A stretch of 64,000 bases of DNA from positions 475,787 through 539,786 of the forward strand of contig NZ_CP028940.1 in assembly GCF_013307205.1 (NCBI RefSeq), given 5' to 3'. The translations under genes were made by a program, and so were the position numbers. Below are positions 1 through 10,148 of the stretch, one piece after another. Positions within the stretch are counted from its first letter, which is position 1, and the number at the start of each line of letters is the position of its first letter. The notes beneath the pieces are model-generated. The model was not told the DNA's origin and did not search any database. It worked only from the letters and a program-made list of their open reading frames with translations. This stretch comes from Polynucleobacter arcticus (GTDB lineage Bacteria > Pseudomonadota > Gammaproteobacteria > Burkholderiales > Burkholderiaceae).

Positions 1-1087
1 GAGGCAACCAAGCCTCATCGAAATGCAATGAATCTACTTTGCCATCTAACATCTCTTTAATCATCTCTACGTTATAGATGATCCCGTCATAGGTGCTTTG
101 TGTAAGCGTCATGACACGAGGCACTACGTTCTTGTCTTTGATAAATGGATTGGCGTCAATTTTCTTCTGGATGTTTTTCCACTCAAACTCTTCCTTCGGA
201 ATCGGACCAATAATGCCCAAATGATTACGGGTTGGCATCAGGAAAATCGGAATTGCACCCATCATGGTGATGGAATGAATCACTGACTTATGGCAATTGC
301 GATCCACCAGAACCACGTCACCAGGAGCAACCGTGGAGTGCCAAACAATTTTGTTTGAAGTAGAGGTGCCGTTGGTTACAAAGAACAAATGGTCCGCATT
401 AAAGATGCGCGCAGCGTTGCGCTCGCTTTGCAACACAGGACCCGTGTGGTCTAACAACTGACCCAACTCTTCTACTGCATTACATACGTCAGCACGGAGC
501 ATGTTTTCACCAAAGAATTGATGAAACATACGGCCTACTGGACTCTTTAAGAAAGCCACACCGCCGGAATGTCCTGGGCAATGCCAAGAGTAAGAACCTT
601 CCGAAGCGTAATTCGTTAAGGCGCGGAAAAATGGCGGCGCTAATGAATCGAGGTAAACCTTCGCTTCACGAATGATGTGACGAGCCACAAACTCTGGCGT
701 ATCTTCATTCATATGAATGAAGCCATGCAACTCGCGCAAAATATCGTTAGGCATATGGCGTGAAGTACGTGTCTCGCCATATAAGAAAATTGGAATATCT
801 TCATTGCGCTTACGCACTTCAGTAATAAAGGCGCGTAGGTTGTTTAATGCAGGTAAATCATGGTCTTCAGAGTCAGAAACAAACTCTTCGTCGTCAATCG
901 AAACAATAAAGCTAGAAGCACGGGAGGCCTGTTGGGCAAAGGATGTCAGGTCGCCGTAGCTAGTTAAGCCGATGACTTCCATCCCCTCAGTTTCAATCGC
1001 TTCAGCTAAGTCGCGAATACCCGAACCTGAAATATTTTCAGAACGAAAATCCTCATCAATAATGATGATTGGGAAACGAAATTTCAT
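1..1087 (-). CDS. Orn/Lys/Arg decarboxylase, PLP-dependent (3' end beyond window)
   Basis: Reading the minus strand from the ATG at 1087 gives an open frame of 362 codons that runs off the left edge, so the C-terminus is missing. The first ~130 residues resemble the response-regulator-like wing domain of the large inducible amino-acid decarboxylases. The PLP domain follows, with SWHCPGHSGG, GRMFHQFFGEN and the VTNGTSTSNK stretch typical of the family. The enzyme removes CO2 from lysine, arginine or ornithine, giving a polyamine or acid-stress product; which substrate cannot be read from this part. AAGGG six bases upstream supports the start. It lies 38 bp downstream of dcd on the same strand, an arrangement common in Burkholderiaceae. 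Confidence 0.9.
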   Translation of the reverse strand, partial: MKFRFPIIIIDEDFRSENISGSGIRDLAEAIETEGMEVIGLTSYGDLTSFAQQASRASSFIVSIDDEEFVSDSEDHDLPALNNLRAFITEVRKRNEDIPIFLYGETRTSRHMPNDILRELHGFIHMNEDTPEFVARHIIREAKVYLDSLAPPFFRALTNYASEGSYSWHCPGHSGGVAFLKSPVGRMFHQFFGENMLRADVCNAVEELGQLLDHTGPVLQSERNAARIFNADHLFFVTNGTSTSNKIVWHSTVAPGDVVLVDRNCHKSVIHSITMMGAIPIFLMPTRNHLGIIGPIPKEEFEWKNIQKKIDANPFIKDKNVVPRVMTLTQSTYDGIIYNVEMIKEMLDGKVDSLHFDEAWLP

Positions 1088-1125
1088 GAGTACCCTTAAA
1101 TTCGCCGGTGTGGCGATTAAACAGA

Positions 1126-1692
1126 TTAAGTCTTCGGCAGAGTTACACCGACTTGGCCTTGATACTTACCGCCGCGATCTTTGTATGATGTGCCACACAC
1201 TTCATCACTCTCGAAGAACAGTACTTGAGCGCATCCCTCGCCCGCATAAATTTTCGCAGGCAATGGCGTGGTATTAGAAAACTCGAGCGTCACATAACCT
1301 TCCCACTCGGGCTCGAATGGCGTGACGTTCACAATGATTCCGCAGCGCGCATAGGTACTCTTGCCAACGCAGACAGTCAATACGCTACGTGGAATCTTAA
1401 AATATTCAACGGTTCTTGCCAAAGCAAAAGAGTTTGGTGGAATGATGCAAACCGGGCCCTTAAAATCAACAAACGATTGTTCGTCGAAATTCTTAGGATC
1501 GACAATGGTGCTGTTGATATTTGTGAAGATCTTAAATTCATCAGCGCAACGAATGTCATAGCCATAGCTTGAAGTGCCATAGCTCACAATTTTTTGCCCG
1601 GCGGCATCGTGGCGGACCTGCCCAGGTTCAAACGGGCTGATCATGCCTTGCTCGCCCATACGGCGGATCCAGTGGTCAGATTTAATAGTCAT
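1126..1692 (-). CDS. dcd: dCTP deaminase
   Basis: Protein of 188 residues, the normal length for Dcd. It deaminates dCTP to dUTP, feeding dTMP synthesis in the cytoplasm. Visible family features are the KSTYARCG stretch (around residues 111-118), the [14 protein letters not shown] core and the C-terminal [12 protein letters not shown] tail that closes over the active site. Homotrimeric in known members. Likely cotranscribed with the downstream decarboxylase gene. Confidence 0.97.
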   Translation of the reverse strand: MTIKSDHWIRRMGEQGMISPFEPGQVRHDAAGQKIVSYGTSSYGYDIRCADEFKIFTNINSTIVDPKNFDEQSFVDFKGPVCIIPPNSFALARTVEYFKIPRSVLTVCVGKSTYARCGIIVNVTPFEPEWEGYVTLEFSNTTPLPAKIYAGEGCAQVLFFESDEVCGTSYKDRGGKYQGQVGVTLPKT

Positions 1693-1732
1693 GGCCGAAT
1701 TGTAAAACCATCACAGGCCATGTGCCCAGAAT

Positions 1733-2581
1733 TTAAGAGGCGACAGGTGGGGAGGTAAAAATGACCCTCTCAGGGGCATTGAAGATCTCAAAATGCTTCC
1801 CAGAACAACGGGATAGGAGGGTGAGATTGGTTTTGCGGGCCAACTCTAGTCCCATCAAGGTCATGCCGGAGCGGGTCATCAAAAAAGGAATGCCCATCTG
1901 AGCGCCTTTGATGACCATCTCGGAGGTCAAACGCCCGGTAGTAAAGAAAATGAGGTCTTTACCTGGTTTATCGGCTAACCACATCAAACCTGAAATAGAG
2001 TCCACGGCATTGTGTCGCCCCACATCCTCAATAAAATGCAGTAATCGGACTTTGTCATTGCCGTCCCGCTCAAACACTGCGCAGGCGTGAACGGAACCTG
2101 ATTTCTTATAAATGGAGTCATGAGTCCGGATATCGTCAATGAGCGCAACAATTGCCTCTTGGCTTAGCCCAGGCCCATCAGAAAGCCGAATTTCAGACAT
2201 TTCTTCAATTAAGCCGCCAAACATCGTCCCTTGGCCGCAACCCGTTGTGACGACCCGCTTGCTAGTGAGTGCATCAATGTCTACCGTGCTGCGATGGGTC
2301 TTCACGGCAGCTGAATCAGTCTCCCAGTCCACCTGAATGCTGGCAATATCATCTGGCGACTCTACTAAGCGCTGGTTACGTAGGTAACCCAGCACCAAGG
2401 CCTCAGGGGCGCTCCCCAGGGTCATCAAGGTGACAACCTCGCGTTTGTCCAGATAGATGGTGAGAGGGCGCTCTCCAGGAATATGGGTATTCTTAATGCG
2501 CCCGGCCTCATCCATGATTTGCACTTCGTGCACCAAGGGCACGGATGCACTAGACATCTGAATATTGTGGGGTGAAGCCAT
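1733..2581 (-). CDS. fdhD: Formate dehydrogenase accessory sulfurtransferase FdhD
   Basis: Protein of 282 residues of the FdhD family, which transfers sulfur from IscS to the molybdenum-bis-MGD cofactor so that formate dehydrogenase becomes active. The family core is visible as TTGCGQGTMFGG (residues 112-123) and the later FIEDVGRHNAVD and TTGRLTSEMV blocks. Of the CxxC pair seen in E. coli FdhD, only the first cysteine (C115) is present; the second position is G118. No formate dehydrogenase is in the window, but the oxalate genes at 7.3-13.2 kb would generate formate. It is divergent from metG. Confidence 0.93.
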   Translation of the reverse strand: MASPHNIQMSSASVPLVHEVQIMDEAGRIKNTHIPGERPLTIYLDKREVVTLMTLGSAPEALVLGYLRNQRLVESPDDIASIQVDWETDSAAVKTHRSTVDIDALTSKRVVTTGCGQGTMFGGLIEEMSEIRLSDGPGLSQEAIVALIDDIRTHDSIYKKSGSVHACAVFERDGNDKVRLLHFIEDVGRHNAVDSISGLMWLADKPGKDLIFFTTGRLTSEMVIKGAQMGIPFLMTRSGMTLMGLELARKTNLTLLSRCSGKHFEIFNAPERVIFTSPPVAS

Positions 2582-2715
2582 TAAACATCTCTTAAATTAG
2601 GACCGAATCTAATTTTACTTTAATCGCAGACTAAAATTGGTACAGAAGTTTGGGCTCAAGCCCCATAATCTGATATTCCTATTTGTTGAATTTTTCTATT
2701 TAAGTCCGCTTTTTC

Positions 2716-4386
2716 ATGAGTAGCTCCAAACGTCGCCTCCTAGTTACCTCCGCCTTACCTTATGCCAATGGCCAGATTCATATTGGGCATTTAGTGGAAT
2801 ATGTCCAGACTGATATTTGGGTCCGCTTTCAAAGGATGCGTGGACACGAGGTTCATTACGTTGGCGCCGATGACACTCACGGCACACCCATCATGTTGCG
2901 CGCCGAAAAAGAAGGCATCACTCCTAAAGAACTTATTGCCAATGTTTGGAAAGAACATAAGCGCGATTTCGATGACTTCTTAATTTCTTTCGACAATTAC
3001 TACACTACCGATAGCCCCGAGAATGAAACCTTATCTCAGAGCATCTACCTCAAGCTACGTGATGCAGGTCTTATTGAAAAACGTGCGATTGAACAAGCCT
3101 ACGATCCCGTTAAAGAAATGTTCTTACCGGATCGCTTTATCAAAGGCGAATGTCCTAAGTGTGGCGCTAAAGATCAGTATGGAGACTCTTGCGAAAAGTG
3201 TGGCGCAACCTACTCTCCAACAGATTTAAAAAATCCCTTCTCTGTCGTGAGCGGTGCAACACCCATTAAGAAAATTTCTGACCATTACTTCTTTAAGTTA
3301 TCAGACCCCCGTTGCGAAACATTCCTGCGTGACTGGACTCAAGTCAGAACTCCGCTACAACCGGAAGCTCGTAATAAGATGAAGGAATGGGTTGGGCAAG
3401 CTGGTGATAGCAAGCTTGGTGACTGGGACATCTCTCGTGATGCACCCTACTTTGGCTTTGAAATCCCCGATGCTCCAGGCAAATATTTTTATGTCTGGCT
3501 TGATGCTCCTATTGGTTACTACGCCAGCTTCCTCAATTACTGTCAGAGTAAGGGCATGGACTTTGAGGAATGGGTCAAACCTGACACCACTACAGAGCAG
3601 TATCACTTCATCGGTAAAGATATTCTGTACTTTCACACGCTATTTTGGCCAGCGACCCTGCACTTTGCAGGCTATCGCACGCCAACGAATGTATTTGCGC
3701 ATGGCTTCCTGACCGTCGATGGCGAAAAAATGAGTAAGTCCCGCGGCACATTGATCTCAGCTCATAGTGTCATTGAGTCGGGCTTTAATCCAGAATGGTT
3801 CCGCTATTATTTTGCAACAAAGTTAAATGACAGCATGGAAGACTTGGATCTCAATCTTCAAGACTTCGTTGCCAGAGTCAACAGTGACCTTTTAGGCAAG
3901 TACATCAATATCGCTAGCCGCAGCGCTGGCTTTTTAGTGAAGCGTTTTGGTGGCGTCGTATCTGATGCAGCAATGCAAAATCCATTGCTCACTGACATTA
4001 CTTCTGCCAGTGACAGAATTGCTGAGCTCTATGAGGCGCGTGAATACGCAAAAGCACTGCGCACCATCATGGAGTTAGCTGATAAGGTCAATGCTTTTGT
4101 GGACGAAAACAAACCCTGGGAAATCGCTAAAGACCCAGAGCGTGAGGCTGACTTACAAAGAGTTTGTAGCGTGACTTTGGAAGCGTTCCGCCTAATGAGC
4201 CTCTACCTCAAGCCAGTACTCCCACAAGTCACTGCGGGCGTTGAAGAATTCCTTTCTGTGCCTACAATGACCTGGGATGACGTTAAAACCCCGCTTTCTA
4301 GTCAAAACCCGATCAAGCCGTATAAACACCTCATGACTCGTGTTGAAGCGCCACAAATCGAGGCTTTATTGGCAGCAAACGTATAA
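2716..4386 (+). CDS. metG: Methionyl-tRNA synthetase, short form
   Basis: Class I aminoacyl-tRNA synthetase charging tRNA-Met. The HIGH motif is at residues 22-25 and KMSKS lies around residue 338. A CPKCG...CEKCG zinc knuckle near residues 150-170 marks the connective peptide. At 556 residues it ends after the anticodon-binding domain and lacks the C-terminal tRNA-binding/dimerisation domain that brings E. coli MetG to about 677 residues, so it may act as a monomer. The ATG at 2716 has no good Shine-Dalgarno, but the protein begins where family members do. Confidence 0.96.
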   Translation: MSSSKRRLLVTSALPYANGQIHIGHLVEYVQTDIWVRFQRMRGHEVHYVGADDTHGTPIMLRAEKEGITPKELIANVWKEHKRDFDDFLISFDNYYTTDSPENETLSQSIYLKLRDAGLIEKRAIEQAYDPVKEMFLPDRFIKGECPKCGAKDQYGDSCEKCGATYSPTDLKNPFSVVSGATPIKKISDHYFFKLSDPRCETFLRDWTQVRTPLQPEARNKMKEWVGQAGDSKLGDWDISRDAPYFGFEIPDAPGKYFYVWLDAPIGYYASFLNYCQSKGMDFEEWVKPDTTTEQYHFIGKDILYFHTLFWPATLHFAGYRTPTNVFAHGFLTVDGEKMSKSRGTLISAHSVIESGFNPEWFRYYFATKLNDSMEDLDLNLQDFVARVNSDLLGKYINIASRSAGFLVKRFGGVVSDAAMQNPLLTDITSASDRIAELYEAREYAKALRTIMELADKVNAFVDENKPWEIAKDPEREADLQRVCSVTLEAFRLMSLYLKPVLPQVTAGVEEFLSVPTMTWDDVKTPLSSQNPIKPYKHLMTRVEAPQIEALLAANV

Positions 4387-4463
4387 AAACAGGCTCAAAA
4401 CTGCTAATTTCCAATAAATAGCCAAATAGTCGGTAAGTTTGTAGGAAAAATCGTTAATAATGA

Positions 4464-4498
4464 TGGGCTAGGTGGAAAGCTGCCGCCCAGTATTTTTT
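4464..4498 (+). terminator. Probable intrinsic terminator after metG
   Basis: An imperfect hairpin closed by TGGGC (4464-4468) and GCCCA (4485-4489), with additional GG/CC pairing inside, is followed by six T at 4493-4498. It lies between metG and the DUF3460 gene, so it would end the metG transcript before the scpA-panC group. Confidence 0.5.
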
Positions 4499-4536
4499 GT
4501 ATGCTATTGAATTAATTGAGAATTTTAGGAAATATG

Positions 4537-4717
4537 ATGGCTAGATATACATCTGAATTCACCCAGTTCTTAGATGAGCTCAAATCCGAGAAACCGCATC
4601 TCGAAGCAGGCCAGCAGGCTGGTCGCGCACTACTTTGGGACAAAGAGCCTCTGACTACTGAAGATCAGCGTCGAGCCAAGGCTGCTAAGTTAAAACAACG
4701 CGCCTACGTTTATTCGA

Positions 4718-4725
<8 letters not shown>
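4537..4725 (+). CDS. DUF3460-type small protein
   Basis: Small acidic/basic mixed protein of 62 residues, starting MARYTSEFTQFLD, which I recognise as the betaproteobacterial DUF3460 type found upstream of scpA. No enzymatic motif, signal peptide or membrane segment is visible. I prefer the ATG at 4537 over the ATG at 4534 or a TTG at 4516 because AGGA at 4527-4530 then sits six bases away. Its stop overlaps the ATG of scpA (4718), so the two are probably translationally coupled. Function unknown. Confidence 0.85.
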
Positions 4726-6447
<1,722 letters not shown>

Positions 6448-6498
6448 GTAACTTGCTCACTCTTCAATAGCACGCAAAGCTGTTGCTATTTCATGAAT

Positions 6499-6798
6499 TT
6501 AAGACTTCACCTTCTCAACCAGTAATGCTTTTTTATCGATGATCAGCATTTGCTCGCTAGGGCAAATTAGTATATTGCGATAGCGTAAAGGTACATATTC
6601 ATATGGACCACTACTGGCAACCTTCCATTTACTACCGTCATACAGGGTAAAGGCATCTCCCGGATTGCCATAAAAAGTGATGGGCTCCTTGATAGCTGAC
6701 TTGTAGCAAGAAATGCTGTCTTCTTTAGAGGACTGGGCAGGAGCCAGCGCAGATATAGACACTAATCCCAATAAAATCCAGGCTCTATATAAGAACAT
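6499..6798 (-). CDS. Small exported protein of unknown function
   Basis: Protein of 99 residues that I do not recognise. The first ~22 residues (FLYRAWILLGLVSISALAPAQ) look like a cleavable signal peptide, so a mature periplasmic protein of about 77 residues is likely. It has two cysteines after the signal, which could form a disulfide. Its ATG overlaps the TAA of the MarR-like reading frame (TAATG at 6796-6800), so translation was probably coupled to that gene. Convergent with panC. Confidence 0.65.
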   Translation of the reverse strand: MFLYRAWILLGLVSISALAPAQSSKEDSISCYKSAIKEPITFYGNPGDAFTLYDGSKWKVASSGPYEYVPLRYRNILICPSEQMLIIDKKALLVEKVKS

Positions 6799-7190
6799 TA
6801 TTTTTTATGAGCTGAAGCCAGCGCTTCTGAGCAGTCTTTTAACCAAGAGAATCCCAACTTAGTTGGAGATACATATTTACGCCGTGCATCAATTTTGCAA
6901 ACTTCAGCTTTGATGAGTTTTAAATCTATTAACTGCTTTGTAATTGAATGTAGCGTTGCTTGAGAGGCAATCTCTTACATTAGTATGAGATCCAAAACAG
7001 AGAGGGGAGTGCCCTCCGCGTGTGCGCAGAGCACGGCTTCAAGCACCATGACCTGTTTGTATTCAGTCAATTTATAGCGCTTATTGATCTTTCTCAGGGC
7101 GTTAGAGAAATGCAGGTATTTAAAGCATATTTCGGACATACGATAATCGTATTCCCCGAAAGGGTATTCACCTAGAAAAATCGAAAACAA
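6798..7190 (-). pseudogene. MarR-like regulator interrupted by an in-frame stop
   Basis: The minus strand frame begins at a TTG at 7190 or, perhaps better, the ATG at 7139. It encodes FKYLHFSNALRKINKRYKLT and a helix-turn-helix region, then hits TAA at 6977-6975. The same frame continues without shift as EIASQATLHSITKQLIDL and then DARRKYVSPTKLG, a typical MarR recognition helix and wing. It ends at TAA 6800-6798, overlapping the start of the exported-protein gene. The full frame would be 130 residues with one stop at codon 72. The stop falls just before the recognition helix, so the 71-residue product should not bind DNA normally. A sequencing error or recent nonsense mutation are both possible. 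Confidence 0.7.
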
Positions 7191-7223
7191 CTTTTATATT
7201 TAAAAACGAAGACTATTTTAAAT

Positions 7224-7252
7224 ATTATAGAAAAAATAGGTACGCTACCGAA
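7224..7252 (-). promoter_or_regulatory. Candidate promoter for the MarR-like/exported-protein pair
   Basis: On the minus strand a perfect TATAAT lies at 7229-7224, with a weak TTCGGT -35 about 17 bases upstream (7252-7247). Transcription would start near 7217, some 27 bases before the TTG at 7190 or 78 before the ATG at 7139. The surrounding 7191-7309 stretch is AT-rich and holds nothing else I can name. Confidence 0.35.
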
Positions 7253-7309
7253 CAATACGGCTAAGCATCAGTCAGGTCTGAGATAAAAAAACAGGTCGGA
7301 AATAGCGGT

Positions 7310-8242
7310 CTATAGCGCTAGAAACTGACCTACCTCTAGGTTCAATTCCTTTGCCAATTCAGCACCAGTGACCTTTCCTGCTCCACCTTTTGCCTTGAGG
7401 ACCTCAATCTGTCCGCCATGACAGGCAATGAAGAAAGAGTCCAGGGTAATCTGAGTAATTTCTCCGGGCTTGCCTTTAACAGCGCCATAGGTGGCAGTGA
7501 CATGCTTATGGCAATCGTAGATCTGTACCTTTTGCTCGCCTAACTTAGTCCATGCACCAGGCGCAGGATTGGATGCTCGGATGAGGTTATAGATTTGGGT
7601 AGCGTGGGTTGCCCAATGAATTTGAGCGGCATCTGCACCAAACCATCCCTCATAGTTAGCCTGTGACTCATCTTGAACTAACTCTTGATGTTTATTACCT
7701 ACTACAAGATCAGCAGCCTCAAGCAGTGCTTGAACACCTAAGGGGAATAAGTGATCGAAATAGATCTTGCCTAAGGTGTCATCGGGCCCGATGGATACCT
7801 CTTTTTGCAAAATGATCTTGCCTTCATCCAGACCATCGGATGGGCGGAAGATGGTGAGCCCAGTCTTTTCTTCACCCAAGGCAATTGCCCAATTAATAGC
7901 GCTAGGGCCACGGTACTTCGGCAGTAAAGAGGGGTGGTATTGGATGGTCCCATGCTTTGGAATCTTACAAAGCTCTTGCGGTACGAACTGCAGGACATAG
8001 GCCATGATGCAAATATCAGCCTTGCTATCAATCATCGCTTGCACTGCCTCAGGACCCTTAAGGGAGGCAAATTGCAAGGGAGTTAAACCCCTTGCAATCG
8101 CAGCCTCTTTCAGTACCTCGGGTTTAGTGGATTTAGGATTGTCAGGTGGACAAAAGACAGCGACCACCTCATCGCCTCGATCTAAAAAAGCTTCTAAAAC
8201 CACCTTACCAAAATCCGCACTACCAATTAGCGCAACCCGCAT
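7310..8242 (-). CDS. Formyltransferase resembling the 10-formyl-THF dehydrogenase hydrolase domain
   Basis: Protein of 310 residues with the formyltransferase fold: YHPSLLPKYRGPSAINWA (residues 102-119) and FRPSDGLDEG (132-141) give the catalytic His103 and Asp139. The N-terminal ~190 residues are formyl-transfer domain and the rest resembles the C-terminal domain, including APGAWT. As I recall it, the sequence is closer to the hydrolase domain of mammalian ALDH1L1 than to Fmt: the Asn two residues before the histidine in E. coli Fmt is Gln101 here. It starts 1 bp after the stop of the upstream frc. It may interconvert formyl groups, formate and tetrahydrofolate during oxalate use; a role in tRNA formylation looks less likely. 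Confidence 0.8.
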   Translation of the reverse strand: MRVALIGSADFGKVVLEAFLDRGDEVVAVFCPPDNPKSTKPEVLKEAAIARGLTPLQFASLKGPEAVQAMIDSKADICIMAYVLQFVPQELCKIPKHGTIQYHPSLLPKYRGPSAINWAIALGEEKTGLTIFRPSDGLDEGKIILQKEVSIGPDDTLGKIYFDHLFPLGVQALLEAADLVVGNKHQELVQDESQANYEGWFGADAAQIHWATHATQIYNLIRASNPAPGAWTKLGEQKVQIYDCHKHVTATYGAVKGKPGEITQITLDSFFIACHGGQIEVLKAKGGAGKVTGAELAKELNLEVGQFLAL

Positions 8243-8243
8243 C

Positions 8244-9491
8244 TTAGATCACCTTATCGTGACGAAGAGAAATCAATTCATCAGTAGTAAAACCGAGCTC
8301 ACTCAGAATCTCATCGGTATGCTCCCCCAGTAGTGGTGAGCGAGTGACATCGGTTGGGCTATCGGACATCTTTATTGGATTGCCAACGGTAAGGTACTTG
8401 CCACGAATCGGATGATCTACCTCAACGACAGTACCAGTGGCTCGTAAAGAAGGTTCTTCTGCAATTTCTTTCATAGACAAAATAGGGCCACATGGAATGT
8501 CGTATTTATTTAAAGTGTCCATTACCTCAAATTTTGTCAAAGTCGATGTCCATTTTTCAATCTCAGCAAAAATTTCCATAAGACGGGGCAAACGGGCCAT
8601 TGCAGAGGAGTAGTTGGGGTCTGTAATCCAATCTTCGCGACCAATCACCTTGCAAATAGCCTCCCATACTGGGGCTTGAACTACGACATAAATATAGGAG
8701 TTTGGATCTTGCTCCCAGCCCTTGCATTTCAGAATCCAACCTGGCTGACCGCCTCCAGAGGCATTGCCGGCGCGGGGCACAGAGTCACCGAACTCACCAT
8801 TCGGAAACTGCGGGTACTCTTGCATAAGTCCATTACGCTCTAAGCGCTGTTGATCACGTAATTTCACGCGGCACAGATTTAATACAGAATCTTGCATTGC
8901 CGCCAATACTTTCTGACCGCGGCCAGAATGGGTACGTTGATACAGCGCGGTCACAATCCCCAACGCTAAATGTAAGCCTGTACCGCTATCGCCGATCTGA
9001 GCGCCAGTCACCATTGGTGGGCCATCATCAAAACCGGTGGTGGATGCTGAACCGCCAGCACATTGCGCGACGTTTTCATATACCTTGCAATCTTCGTAAG
9101 GACCGGGACCAAAACCTTTAACTGACGCCATGATCATCATCGGATTGAGCTCTTGAATACGCTCCCAAGAAAAACCCATACGGTCCAAAGCGCCTGGTGC
9201 AAAGTTCTCAACGAGAACATCGCACTCCCGAATTAGGCGCTCTAAAATTTCTTTACCGCGAGGCGTTTTGGTATTGACGGTGATTGAACGCTTGTTGTGA
9301 TTCAGCATGGTGAAATACAAACTATCTGCATCGGGGATATCGCGCAATTGACCGCGAGTCGCATCACCCTCACCAGATTTTTCCACTTTAATTACATCCG
9401 CACCAAACCAAGCGAGTAATTGCGTGCAAGTGGGTCCTGACTGAACGTGGGTAAAGTCGAGGACTTTTACCCCTTCTAATGCTTTTGCCAT
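8244..9491 (-). CDS. frc: Formyl-CoA:oxalate CoA-transferase, divergent copy
   Basis: Class III CoA-transferase of 415 residues, moving CoA from formyl-CoA to oxalate. Family marks are [14 protein letters not shown] (residues 13-26), the catalytic Asp168 in [12 protein letters not shown], and the [10 protein letters not shown] region. Compared with the copy at 10149-11399, the glycine loop reads SGGGQ (245-249) in place of GGGGQ, and TTGFDDGPP replaces TTGFWDGPP. These differences are near the active site of known Frc enzymes. AGGA nine bases upstream supports the start. It is tightly coupled to the downstream formyltransferase gene. Confidence 0.9.
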   Translation of the reverse strand: MAKALEGVKVLDFTHVQSGPTCTQLLAWFGADVIKVEKSGEGDATRGQLRDIPDADSLYFTMLNHNKRSITVNTKTPRGKEILERLIRECDVLVENFAPGALDRMGFSWERIQELNPMMIMASVKGFGPGPYEDCKVYENVAQCAGGSASTTGFDDGPPMVTGAQIGDSGTGLHLALGIVTALYQRTHSGRGQKVLAAMQDSVLNLCRVKLRDQQRLERNGLMQEYPQFPNGEFGDSVPRAGNASGGGQPGWILKCKGWEQDPNSYIYVVVQAPVWEAICKVIGREDWITDPNYSSAMARLPRLMEIFAEIEKWTSTLTKFEVMDTLNKYDIPCGPILSMKEIAEEPSLRATGTVVEVDHPIRGKYLTVGNPIKMSDSPTDVTRSPLLGEHTDEILSELGFTTDELISLRHDKVI

Positions 9492-9625
9492 GATTAAAGT
9501 CCTAACAAGATTGAAATTTTGAATTTATCCAATTTTACCAGCGAGGGAATCTTAAGAAACTAGCTCTTAGTAACGCGCCTTACTCAACGGACAGACAAGG
9601 CTATAACCCTGTTTTTGACCATAAA

Positions 9626-10054
9626 CTATGATTGAGGCCCCTCAAGATCAGAAATGCGCTTCTTGAGCGCCCTTTCTTCTGCAAAGCGCTCGGTCTCATC
9701 CCGAATCACTGCTGCCACTCCATTAGCCTGATGTTTTTCATCAAACAGCATACCCACAGTAAATGCAATCGATAGGGTATGGCCATCTTTATGCTTAGCA
9801 GGAACCTTTAACAATGATGTGCCATAACGCGTGGTCCCCGTTTCCATCGACTGGCTATAGCCGTCGTGATGCCTTTGGCGTTGGCGCTCTGGAACGATAA
9901 GATCTAAAGTACTACCTAGCGCCTCTTCTTCTGAGTAGCCAAAAATTCTGGTGGCTGCCGCATTCCAGAGAACAATTTTTTCATGGGCATCAGCAACGAC
10001 GACCGCATCGCCAACACAGTCCAATAATTGAAGCAAATCTACAGTGGTTTTCAT
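9626..10054 (-). CDS. Stand-alone PAS-domain protein
   Basis: Protein of 142 residues consisting almost entirely of one PAS domain: VGDAVVVADAHEKIVLWNAA starts it, followed by the FGYSEEEALG segment, and a PAC-like end with GVAAVIRDETER. A short helix (ERALKKRISDLEG) forms the C-terminus. There is no kinase, HTH, GGDEF or other output domain and no signal peptide, so it is a cytosolic sensor that must act through a partner or bind a small ligand itself. It lies between the two frc genes on the same strand, after a terminator, so a role in sensing oxalate-related redox state or ligand is an inference from position only. Confidence 0.85.
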   Translation of the reverse strand: MKTTVDLLQLLDCVGDAVVVADAHEKIVLWNAAATRIFGYSEEEALGSTLDLIVPERQRQRHHDGYSQSMETGTTRYGTSLLKVPAKHKDGHTLSIAFTVGMLFDEKHQANGVAAVIRDETERFAEERALKKRISDLEGPQS

Positions 10055-10087
10055 CTGGATAGTCTAAAGACTTTTTTACCTACTAGG

Positions 10088-10122
10088 GAATAAAAAAGGC
10101 GCTCACTAGGAGCGCCTTTGAA
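10088..10122 (-). terminator. Intrinsic terminator after the oxc-frc unit
   Basis: AAAGGCGCT and AGCGCCTTT form a perfect stem around a short loop; on the minus strand the stem is followed by a run of T (CCTTTTTTATT). It sits 27 bases after the stop of the frc at 10149, ending that transcript before the PAS gene. Confidence 0.8.
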
Positions 10123-10148
10123 GCTAAAACCCATGCTACGAAGTTTGG

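Noticed and set aside
6466..6490. AATAGCA/TGCTATT hairpin as a terminator for panC
   Set aside because: Weak AT-rich stem with an 11-base loop and no real T-run; not strong enough to list.
9632..9645. Palindrome TTGAGGCCCCTCAA as a terminator or operator
   Set aside because: It is within the coding end of the PAS gene, has no T-run and is probably chance.
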